From contig JACKHN010000030.1 of the NCBI GenBank assembly GCA_020638975.1, positions 1 to 64,000 of the forward strand: DNA of 64,000 nucleotides. Direction: 5' to 3'. Below the pieces are notes generated by a model, which was not told the origin of the DNA, made no database searches, and was given only the letters and a program-made list of their open reading frames with translations. Position numbers and translations under genes: made by a program. Below are positions 50,173 through 60,673 of the stretch, one piece after another. The stretch's first letter is position 1; every line of letters begins with the position of its first letter. This stretch comes from Planctomycetaceae bacterium. GTDB taxonomy: Bacteria > Planctomycetota > Planctomycetia > Pirellulales > Pirellulaceae.

Positions 50173-53100
50173 ATGATGAAACGCTCTTGGAAACTTGCCG
50201 CCATCGCGATGCTGTGTGTTTGGTGTCTTACCAATCTCTGTGGGACTGCTCAGCTTGTGAATCGCAAAACCGTAGAACAACTCTTCCGTGACGGCAACTA
50301 TCAAGAAGCGTACGCTGGTTTGCGTCAACGCTGCCTCGATCCCAAGACCGATGTTCGCGAGGTGGTCAACGACTTGCAACTCGCTGTTCAATCGCTTCAG
50401 CAACTTGGACGCATCAACGAGACTGACGAGCTGATCGAAAGCACAATCACCACTCATCGCGAGAATTGGCGCTGCTGCTGCGGCGGCGGCTCTTCAATAC
50501 CAATCAGCGACGCCATTCGGGTTCCTCATCGCTGGCGAATACGAACGAGGCCCTCACCGAGGGGGCGGTAAACAAGTTTACTCTGCCGATCGAGATCGAG
50601 TTCGATCGCTGCAACTGATGGTTGAAGCGATGAAACTTGTCGATCAAGATTCGTCGAATTCGGAAGTCGCGCAGTTCTACTTGAGCTTCTCTGACATGAT
50701 GTTGCGAAGTCAGCACGGATCGCAAGCGTGGCGGCTTCAGTCGCTGACGGATCTCAGCGAACTGCCAGACTATGAAGAAGGACACTTCTATCGCAACGAT
50801 GCGGGCGGCGCGCCGGTTGATGCCGACGGCAATCCGGTATTTCATCAACAGCCAGCGAGTTGGGAGGCTGCCACCAGCGACGGGCAGCGGTGGCGCTGGT
50901 GTTTGCACATGGCCGTCGAGGCAGATCCGAAATTGAAGAGCGGCGCCGCCTGGCGATTCGCCGACTTCTTGTACCAGCAATTCGGGGTGCAGACCATGCA
51001 GCAGTTCTTCACGCCACGCGCTTTCGAAGACAACGAAGATACTCCGCAGACCTACGCCCTGCACACGCTGCAGGAGAACGAAACGATCGCGAAGCTGGCG
51101 ACAGGCGTGAACCGATTTGAATTGCCGGATGAATTCAACTTCATCAAAACCTTTCAGGATCTGGCGGCTGATCAAGCGGGTGAGAACGGCGAGCAGGCGT
51201 TACACCGCTTGGCCGAGATTTTTGAGAATCGCCGCCAGTATCCTCGCGCCGCCGAGTATTGGCGCGAGAGTATCCGGCGGTTCGGTGCCGGCCAGAATAA
51301 ATGGAAGCAGGATCGGCTCGATCAGATCGTGAGGAACTGGGGACAGTTCGAAACGGTTTCAACGCAACCGGCTGGTCAGGGCGCGACCGTCGAATTCGCC
51401 TTTCGTAATGCGATGCGAGTTGATTTCGAGGCTCACGAAATCGATGTCGAGAAGATGCTGGCGGACGTAAAGGCACACTTGCAATCGAATCCGCAGCAAA
51501 TTGATAACGATGTCTACAACTTCGAGAACATTGGCTGGCGCATCGTTCAGGAGAATCAAAGAAAGTACGTGAAGCAACGAGTTGCGACTTGGCAAGAGAA
51601 GCTCGAACCTCGCGAGAATCACTTCGACAAACGCATCACGATCGCGACGCCTCTCAAGACTGCTGGCGCGTATCTGGTGACGGCGAAGGTCGATGGTGGC
51701 AATACCAGCCACATCCTGTTGTGGGTCGCGGATACGGCGATCGTCCAAAAGCAACTCTCCGGCAAGGAGTTTTACTTCGTGGCCGATGCCGTTACTGGCG
51801 AGCCTGTAGCGGGCGCGAATGTCGAGTTCTTCGGCTGGAAGCAAGAGCGGACACAAGACCGCCGCCGATTCAACATCCTCACGACAAACTTCGCCGATCG
51901 TACGGACGAGGAAGGGCAAGTTGTTCCGGATCAGTTGGATGTCGAAGGCCGTTATCAGTGGCTGGTGATTGCTCGCACAGGCAGCGGACGACTCGCTTAC
52001 CTCGGATTTCGAAATGTATGGGCGAATCGTTATTACGACGCTCAATATAACGAAGTAAAGGCATTCGGAATCACCGATCGGCCCGTCTATCGTCCCGGCC
52101 ACGAGATGAAGTTCAAGTTCTGGGTGCGACATGCACAGTATGACAAGGCCGACGTGTCGCAATTCGCCGGTCAAGACTTCAAACTCGAACTTCGCAATCC
52201 CAAGCACGAAGTCGTTCAATCCTGGTCGATGAAGGCCGATCAGTACGGTGGCCTCGAAGGGAATTACGCCGTTCCCAGTGATGCCACGTTGGGGAGCTAC
52301 TCGCTAAATGTCGTCGGACATCAGGCGGTGGGGTTCCGCGTGGAAGAGTACAAGAAGCCTGAGTTCGAGGTGACAATCGACGCCCCAGACAAGCCTGTTC
52401 AACTGGGCGAGAAGATCACGGCCACGATCAATGCCCGTTACTACTTCGGAGCGCCGGTCACTAACGCTACCGTTAAGTACAAAGTTCTAAGGACTAAGCA
52501 CTCCCAAAACTGGTATCCCGTTCGTCCCTGGGATTGGTGTTATGGACCAGGTTACTGGTGGTTCGGCTACGACTACGCATGGTATCCGGGTTGGAGCAGG
52601 TGGGCCGGGTGTGTGCGTCCGATGCCTTGGTGGTGGCATGGCGGATACGATCCTCCGGAAGTCGTCATCGAACGCGAAGTTGAAATTGGCGAAGACGGTA
52701 AGGTAAACGTCGAGATCGATACAGCGTTGGCAAAGGCGATCCATGGAGACTCGGATCACAAGTACAGCATCACCGCCGAAGTTCGCGACGAGTCGCGTCG
52801 CACCATCGTTGGGCAAGGTGATGTGCTGGTCGCTCGACAGCCGTTCAAGGTGTTTACGTGGGTCGATCGCGGCTACTTCCGCGTTGGCGATACGATCCAA
52901 GCTCGCTTTTTGGCCCAGACGCTCGACAATCGTCCTGTCTCCGGTGAAGGAACTGCGACCTTGTACCAGATTGGCTACGACGCGAACGGCGAGCCAATCG
53001 AAACCGAAGTCCAATCCTGCCCGCTGCGTACCGGCGGCGACGGGCGAGCCGAGTTAAACCTCGATCCAACCGCCAAAGGACAGTATCGGCTCGCGAGCAA

Positions 53101-56100
53101 GATCACCGACGACAGCGGCCACACCATCGAAGGCGGCTACCTCTTCACCATCATCGGCGAAGGATTTGATGGGCGGGATTATCGCTTCAACAGCCTGGAA
53201 CTGATTCCCGACAAGGCCGAGTATCGCGCTGGTGACACCGTCAAGTTGCAGATCAACACCGATCGCATCGGCAGCACGGTGCTGCTGTTTGTGCGTCCGG
53301 CCAACGGCGTCTACTTGCCGCCGAAGCTGTTGCGTCTGCGCGGCAAGAGCACCGTGGAAGAGATCGCGGTCGTGCAGAAAGACATGCCGAACTTCTTCGT
53401 CGAAGCGGTCACAATTGCCGATGGCGATGTCTACAACGAGGCGAAGGAGATCGTCGTGCCTCCTGAAAAGCGGATCCTGAACATCGAAGTGTTGCCCTCT
53501 GCCGAGACTTACAAGCCGGGCGAGAAGGCCAACGTGAAACTCCACGTAACGGAAGCAAACGGAGACGATTTCCATGGTTCAACGGTGGTCAGCATCTACG
53601 ACAAGTCCTTGGAGTATATATCGGGCGGGTCGAACGTCGGCGATATCAAAGAGTTCTTTTGGAAGTGGCGACGGCACCATCAGCCCACGCAACAAACCAG
53701 CCTCGAACGTTATATTGCGAATATGCCGGGACGCGATCAGAAGTCGATGAACTTCCTTGGCATTTTTGGAGACACGGTGGCCGACGAGGAAGGGGCCGTG
53801 CTACTAAACAAACACAAAAGCGATAGTCGGCAAGACCGCAACGGCGGCGCGATGCTGGGGATGATGGAAGGCCGGGCGATGCCGATGGCGGCGGCCGCGA
53901 TGGATGCGGAGTCGGCACCCGCTGAGGGTGAAGCCCCTGGTGGTGCGGGCATGCCACAACTAGTTCAGCCAGCGGTGCGAAGCAACTTCGTCGACACAGC
54001 CCTCTGGGCAGGTACGCTCGATACCAACGACAAGGGGCTCGCCGAAGTGTCGCTTGCCATGCCGGAAAACCTGACGACGTGGAAGATCAAAGTGTGGGGG
54101 ATCGGTCATGGAACGAAAGTTGGTTCCGGCGAAGCGGAAGTCATCACGCAAAAGGATTTGATCATTCGCTTGCAGGCTCCCCGCTTCTTTGTCGAGAAGG
54201 ATGAAGTTGTCCTGACCGCGAACGTACACAACTATCTCGCCAACGAGAAGCAAGTTTCCGTCGAACTCGAACTGCCGACGGACGAATTGCAGTCGCTGAC
54301 GGACAACGTCGTGCAAGTTGCAGTTCCCGCGGGTGGCGAGCAACGCGTCGATTGGCGAGTTCGCGTACTGCGAGAAGGCACGACGACGATACGCATGAAG
54401 GCGCTGACCGACGAGGAGTCGGATGCCGTCGAGATGCAGTTCCCTTGTCATGTGCACGGGATGCTGAAGACGGAATCGTGGGCGGGCACCGTGCGTCCGG
54501 AAGCAGACAGCGCCCGAGTCACCATTCAAGTACCGAGCGAACGACGCATTGAGCAGTCGGTCCTCGAAGTTCGCTACTCGCCGACTTTGGCCGGCGCGAT
54601 GGTCGATGCCTTGCCTTACCTTGCCGAGTATCCCTACGGCTGCACCGAGCAGACGTTGAATCGCTTCCTGCCCAGCGTCGTGACGCAGAAGGTTCTGCTC
54701 GACATGAAACTCGATCTCGAAGCAATTCGGGACAAGCGAACGAATCTGAATGCTCAAGAAATCGGTGATGATCGTGAGCGAGCGGCACAATGGAAGCGGT
54801 TCGATCGCAATCCTGTATTTGACCGCGACGAACTAGAACGCATGGTGAAGGAAGGCGTCACAAAGCTGACGAACATGCAACTGAGCGATGGCGGTTGGGG
54901 CTGGTTCAGCGGATTCGGCGAGCGAAGTTATCCGCACACGACTGCCGTCGTCGTTCACGGCCTGCAACTCGCTTCGCAGAATGACGTCGCGATCGTACCA
55001 GGCATCTTGGAGAACGGAATCGCCTGGCTCAACCGATATCAAGCGGAAGAAACGCAGAAGCTGAAGATCGGTTCGCTCGCAAAGAAGCCCGAGAAGAAAC
55101 CCTGGAAACAGCACGCCGACAATCTTGACGCCTTCGTTTACATGGTCTTGGTCGACGCTGGCCATGACGAGCCAGCAATGCGCGAGTATCTGTACCGAGA
55201 TCGCGAGCACCTTGCGGTATATGCAAAGGCGATGTTCGGGCTGGCGCTGCATAAGCTGCACGATAACGAGAAACTCGCCATGATTGCACGCAACATCGAG
55301 CAATTCCTCGTTCAAGATGCCGAAAACGAAACGGCCTACTTGAAACTGCCTGGAGATGACTACTGGTGGCATTGGTACGGGAGCGAAACCGAAGCGAATG
55401 CCTACTACCTCAAGCTGCTCTCGCGGGTCGATCCGCAGGGAGTAGCCGCACCTCGGTTGGTGAAGTATCTGTTGAACAACCGAAAGCACGCCACCTACTG
55501 GGGTTCAACTCGTGATACAGCGGTCTGCGTCGAAGCGTTCGCAGACTATCTCCGAGCCAGTGGTGAGACCTCGCCCGACATGACCGTGGAAGTATGGGTC
55601 GATGGCGCGAAGCGTCAGGAAACTCACCTTACCAGCGACAACCTGTTTACTTTTGAAAACAAGTTTGTCCTCAGCGGCAAGGACGTTGCCGACGGCAAGC
55701 ATGTCGTCGAGTTGCGTCGTCGCGGTCAGGGCCCTGTGTATTTCAACGCTTATCTCACGAACTTCACGCTCGAGGACTACATCAAGCGAGCGGGGCTTGA
55801 AGTTCGCGTTGACCGCAAGTTCTATAAGCTGGAACCGCTCGACAAGCAGACTGAAGTGGCTGGCAGTCGCGGCCAGGTGGTCAGCCAACAGGTGGAGAAG
55901 TTCGAACGCGTTCCGCTCGGCGATCTGGCGATGTTGAAGAGCGGCGACTTGGTCGAGATTGAACTGGAGATCGAAAGCAAGAACGACTACGAATACGTGA
56001 TCTTCGAGGACATGAAGGCAGCCGGTTTCGAGCCCGTCGATGTGCGGAGCGGTTACACCAACAATGGTCTCGGAGCCTACATGGAGTTTCGCGACGATCG

Positions 56101-56269
56101 CGTTTCGTTTTTCCTCCGGCAACTAGCGCGAGGCCGCCACAGCGTCTCGTATCGAGTTCGTGCCGAGATTCCCGGTCGCTTCAGTGCTCTGCCTGCGAGG
56201 GCTTATGCGATGTATGCACCCGAATTGAGAGGCAACTCGGACGAAATCAAGCTGCAGATCGAAGACTGA
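50173..56269 (+). CDS. Giant bacterial alpha-2-macroglobulin family protein, frameshifted near the N-terminus
   Basis: The frame from ATG 50173 has a signal peptide (MMKRSWKLAAIAMLCVWCLTNLCG) and runs to THRENWR; about 50470-50490 it must shift to AAALQYQSATPFGFLIAGEYERG, which is continuous with the 1883-residue frame ending at 56269. Total ~2030 residues. Macroglobulin-like domains (GRPVYRPGHEMKFKFWVRH, YKKPEFEVTIDAPD), a Trp/Tyr-rich loop (52507-52662), a Met/Ala/Gly-rich bait-like stretch (53850-53960), the thioester motif YPYGCTEQTLNRFLPS (about 54630-54675) and the complement-like helical domain (MQLSDGGWGWFSGFGE) follow in order. Such proteins trap proteases in the periplasm. No PBP1C partner gene adjoins. 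Confidence 0.87.
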
Positions 56270-57013
56270 CCGTCCCACCAGACTCGGTAGGCGGGGAACG
56301 AGGCTTCGTTCGTTACGACAAACTGTGAGTCGGAATGTCGATATGCAGGCGGCAGATGTGCATGGAGGATGATTGGTTTTAGGCAAGGCGACTTCGTCGT
56401 CGGTCCATTTCAAGAATCAATGTCCTCGTCTATCACTTGTTGCGTGCATATTCACAACCGTGATGTCACGCGCGGTGACATCCTTCGCCTGCATGGCATG
56501 GCATTGCAAAGACGCAGGTTGGTTGATCGGTAAAATTGCGTCCTCAGTATTGGTTGCCGAAACCATGGCGAATCGGACATCCTACGACGACACCGGAGAG
56601 CAGAAGTCCAGCTGGAAGTGTGGGCCCATTTCAATCGAGGGCGATTAGTGCCGAGATGGAGGCATCATATTGCCGATGCCATCGTTGAGTTGGCGGCGGA
56701 ATAACTCTAACTCTGCGCGTTGTGATCGTTGCGAAGTCCACCATCTCGACTTTCCATGTCATCTATTCCTCGTTTTGAATTTGGATGATCTGACTCATGA
56801 TCGTGTGCAGAGCGGAGCCTTCATATGGTGTCAGGTGGCATGTTCGCATCTTAACAGTTCTCCCTGAACAGATCCTCGTTCGTCTGCCTACTGACTTTGT
56901 CACCGACTGGATCAAGATTCTACGGGAGGCATCAGGAGACTAGCGCCGCGGTTGTATGCGGTCGTCTAGTTCTGGCCCGAGACCGAAGTCTGGCGAAGCA
57001 TTGACTCGCGGAA
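56270..57013. other. 744-bp stretch without a recognisable gene
   Basis: Lies between the convergent alpha-2-macroglobulin and PSD1 genes. Several short frames exist on both strands, including a 48-codon one at 56797-56943 (+; VRWHVRILTVLPEQILVRLP...), but none shows a family motif or convincing coding character. It may hold remnants of a lost gene. No repeat or palindrome stood out. Confidence 0.4.
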
Positions 57014-60000
57014 TTAATGCCGATATTCGCCGACGGCAACTAGTTGTCCGGTGGCTACTGTTTCTTCGGCTGCGTCGAGGTTAAGGATCAAATGGCGATG
57101 GTCGGCTAGGCCGCGCAACTCGATTTGGTTGATAGATTCTGGAAGTAGGTATTCGCCGATGGTTGCCGCTGTCGGACTCGGGTGGCCTCGAACTGCTTCA
57201 GATGTTTGGCGAGACCTTGCGAAAGGATGGCGGATTCATTGCTGTTTGGCTGACGGGCCAGAATCCCTTGGAAGATGTTGTTGATGCGTTCGGTCGAATC
57301 CGGCGACGATTCAAGCGCGCGTTGAGCAATCACGCGGGCTGCTTCCACAAACGTCACATCGTTCATCAGCGTCAGTGCTTGTAGCGGCGTATTCGTCCGG
57401 CGAGGAAGGACGCGGCAGGATTCCCGGTCGGCACCATCGAAGGCAGACATTGCAGGTGGCACAACCGTCCGCTTCCAGTACGTGTACATGCTGCGTCGAT
57501 AAAGATCGGCTCCGTGGTCTTGCTCGTAGTTGCTGTCCGTGGCGATATCTTTCCACAGGTCCTCGGGCTGATACGGCATCACCGAAGGGCCGCCAATTCG
57601 ATCCGTGAGCAGTCCCGCTGCCGCCAAGGCTTGGTCGCGAACCGTCTCTGCAGGCAAGCGGACTCGTGGCCCGCGTGCCAGTAAGCGGTTCTCTGGATCA
57701 CGTGCGAGTAGCTCAGGAGGCAGTCGCGACGATTGACGATAGGTCGCGCTTGTCACAATCAATCGCTGCAAGGCCTTCACGTCCCAGTTGCTTCGTATGA
57801 ACTCGTTGGCCAACCAATCGAGTAGTTCCGGATGGCTTGGCCGCTCACCTTGGGTGCCGAAGTCTTCGGATGTCTTCACCAAGCCGGAGCCAAAACACAT
57901 CTGCCAATACCGATTGACCGCGACGCGTGCCGTCAATGGATTCGACGGACTCGTTAACCACGCCGCGAGATCGAGTCGGTTTGCCACGTCTGCTTCAGCC
58001 GTCGCGGAAAGCACCCGGGGGACACCGGGAGTGACAGGCCTACCAGGCATATCGTATTCGCCACGCAGAAGAATGTGTGTGTCACGGGGCTGGCCTTCTT
58101 CCATGACCATGACAGTGGGTAAGTTGTCGATGAATTGGCGACGTTGTTCGTTGAGGGCGACGAGTTCGGCGTTCTCCTCTCGCAGTTCTGCGGGCGCCTC
58201 GTGTGCCAGAAAGTAGGCGGCAAGCAACTTTTGTTGCTTGGCAGTACGTTCTGACTCGTCGCGCGAGATGATGTCGTCAATCGAGTCGGAGACGGACAGG
58301 ATTGCGGCTTCCTCTTCATGGAGGCAACGGTTGAACACTTGGACTTCATCGATCAGGCCTTGAAAGCGACCGGTTGCTCCGCCACCTCCGCCAATTCGCA
58401 GCGGTTCCGTCGCGGCGAACGATTGGTTGATGAAATCGTAATTGACTTTGAGAGGTACTCGCTCGCCATTCAAATAGACCGTGATGCCGGACGCAACGCG
58501 GGATCCGTCGTAAGTCACTAGCACATGCGTCCACTCGCCGGGCCGGATGACCGACTCGGTTTCGACGCGGATGCAATCATCAAGCCAGCGTTTGACCAAA
58601 TTGACATGCACGTGGCCATCCTGCACCTGGACGTAATAGCCGTCGGATTCTTCGGCATCGGTCATCTTCGAGACGACTGTCCCCGCGTTGCTATTCGCAG
58701 GATTGATCCATACGGATAAGGAAAATCGGTCAAAGTACCCAAAGTCCGCGACGTTGCCGGCGTCAACGAACACTTTGCCGTCGAAATCGACTCCCCTGCC
58801 CTGAATGCCACTCACATAGTGTGCAGCACCATCGCGAAAGCTCGTTAACGGGTCGTCGCCAGGCTCGTCAAAGTTGAATGCCGCGATCCGTCCGCGGTTG
58901 ATATTCCAAAGAGTCGGTGATGCTTGGCGAACGTATCCCTGTTCCCACTCCGCTTGAAGTGATTGAAGACGCGGCTGATTCGCAGCGGCTTTGGTTTCTG
59001 CGGATTTGATCTTTTTGTCGAGGGCTGCGAGATGTCGCTGCTGGTCGGTGGTTGGTGCTTTGATGTACGGTGGTGAATTGCCTTCTTTGACGGCTCTACC
59101 GTTCTCCGGTACGTTGTTGAAGAACGCAAACAGCTCGTAAAACTCCTTCTGCGACAGCGGATCATACTTGTGGTCGTGGCAGCGAGCACAGCCGATTGTC
59201 AAACCAAGCCAGACGGTACCGGTCGTTTCTACACGATCGACAACGTACTCGACTTGAAACTCTTCGGGGATCACACCGCCTTCTGCGTTGCCACGATGAT
59301 TACGATTGAAGCCGGTGGCAATGCGTTGTTCAAGCGTTGGATTCGGTAGAAGATCGCCAGCCAATTGCTCTCGCGTAAACTGATCAAAGGGCATGCCAGC
59401 GTTGTACGCATCGATCACCCAGTCGCGCCAACGCCACATCTGGCGAGGCCCATCATTCTGATAGCCGCTCGTGTCGGCATAGCGTGCGGCATCAAGCCAA
59501 ACGACCGCCATCCGCTCGCCGTAGGCTGGCGATTGCAGCAACCGGTCAACGACTCGCTCGTAGGCATTCGGTGAAGTATCAGACAGAAAGGCATCGACCT
59601 CTTCTGGTGCGGGCGGCAAACCCGTTAGATCGAGAGAGACGCGACGGATGAGCGTGGCGCGATCGGCCTCACGCGACGGAAGCAAGTCTTCGTGAGCGAG
59701 TTGTGCTACGACGAATGAATCGATTGGATTCGTTACAAATTTGGCGTCGTCGACGATCGGTAAGGGCGATCGCCGCGGCGGATTGAACGCCCAGTGCTGT
59801 TCCCAGGGGGCTCCTTGTTCGATCCACCGACGGATCGACGCAACCTGGTGCTCGCTGAGTTCTCGCTTGGAATCCGGGGGCGGCATCCGCTCGTCAGGAT
59901 CTTCGCTGGTCAGGCGTCGGTATAGCTCACTCTTCGCCGGATGATTCGGGACCACGACTTGGAAATCGTCGCTGGAGCGGAACAATCCCTCACGTGTATC

Positions 60001-60177
60001 GAGTCGGAGGTCCGCCTTTCGTTCTGCTTCATCGGGACCGTGACACTTGAAACATGTATCGGAAAGGATCGGGAGGATGTCACGGTTGAAATTGAGGTCA
60101 GCTCCGGTCACGGTCGATACCGACATGCCGACAATGAGGGCTGCAATGCTAGCGAGGCGGAAGGGGGAGGTGAGCAT
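57014..60177 (-). CDS. PSD1 cytochrome-c / DUF1549 / LamG / DUF1553 protein, frameshifted near its C-terminus
   Basis: Starts at ATG 60177 with a signal peptide (MLTSPFRLASIAALIVGMSVSTVTG). Domains in order: cytochrome c-like PSC1 region with haem site CFKCH (DILPILSDTCFKCHGPDEAERKADLRLDTREG), DUF1549 (NPIDSFVVAQL...LIRRVSLDLTGLPP...WLDAARYADT...CARCHDHKYDP), a LamG domain (GRIAAFNFDEPG...GRFQGLIDEVQVFNRCL), and DUF1553 (SPSNPLTARVAVNRYWQMCFG...GEDFG-like...PLQALTLMNDVTFVEAARVIA). As written it stops at 57106; adding one C near 57173 leads to TAATIGEYLLPESINQ, then LILNLDAAEETVATG and stop at 57014. A polysaccharide-degradation or surface role is commonly proposed; unproven. Confidence 0.88.
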
Positions 60178-60356
60178 AGTATTCGCGTGGCGTTTAGCGT
60201 GTAAATGAGCGTGCGACTGTGTGCAGTGTAAATCACGCGTGGCCATGTCTCAATCGACGAGTCGAATCATCTGGACAGGCAATCCGCGTTTGGCTAACCT
60301 CCCGCCCTTGTCACCGACAAAATTGTTTCACCAGATCACATCATGGAGACACCCAG

Positions 60357-60587
60357 ATGCAGCCCAATTTCTTTCAATGGATTCGTGAAGGCGTGAAGCA
60401 GTCCGTTTTGCTAGGCGTTACTGACGCCGTGGACCAACTTGGCACCATCCCACACAGCGAAAAGCTAAACGAACAACTACGCGCCACGCTGGCGTTCGAT
60501 GACGAGCCTCGTACGACAAGCGGTCGCGTTGCACAAGGAACCAGCGGCAGCCGCAAGCGACTTGGCCGATCGCTGAAGGATGCCTAA
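60357..60587 (+). CDS. Small hypothetical protein
   Basis: 76 residues from ATG 60357, preceded by GGAGA 10 nt upstream. MQPNFFQWIREGVKQSVLLGVTDAVDQLG is amphipathic helix; the tail SGSRKRLGRSLKD is basic. No family name recognised, though the style fits small planctomycete-specific proteins. It is divergent from the PSD1 gene and convergent with the beta-lactamase/carboxypeptidase fusion gene. Confidence 0.6.
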   Translation: MQPNFFQWIREGVKQSVLLGVTDAVDQLGTIPHSEKLNEQLRATLAFDDEPRTTSGRVAQGTSGSRKRLGRSLKDA

Positions 60588-60673
60588 AGCTCTGACGGTC
60601 GCCGACAGTGCAGCTTGCTCTGTAACGACTTGGGTTTAGGGTAGCGCAACTCGCGAAGAGCTTCGGCCTGCCG

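Noticed and set aside
56797..56943. 48-codon frame MIVCRAEPSYGVRWH... on the + strand
   Set aside because: Slightly protein-like but too short, no homologue known to me, no context; could be chance.
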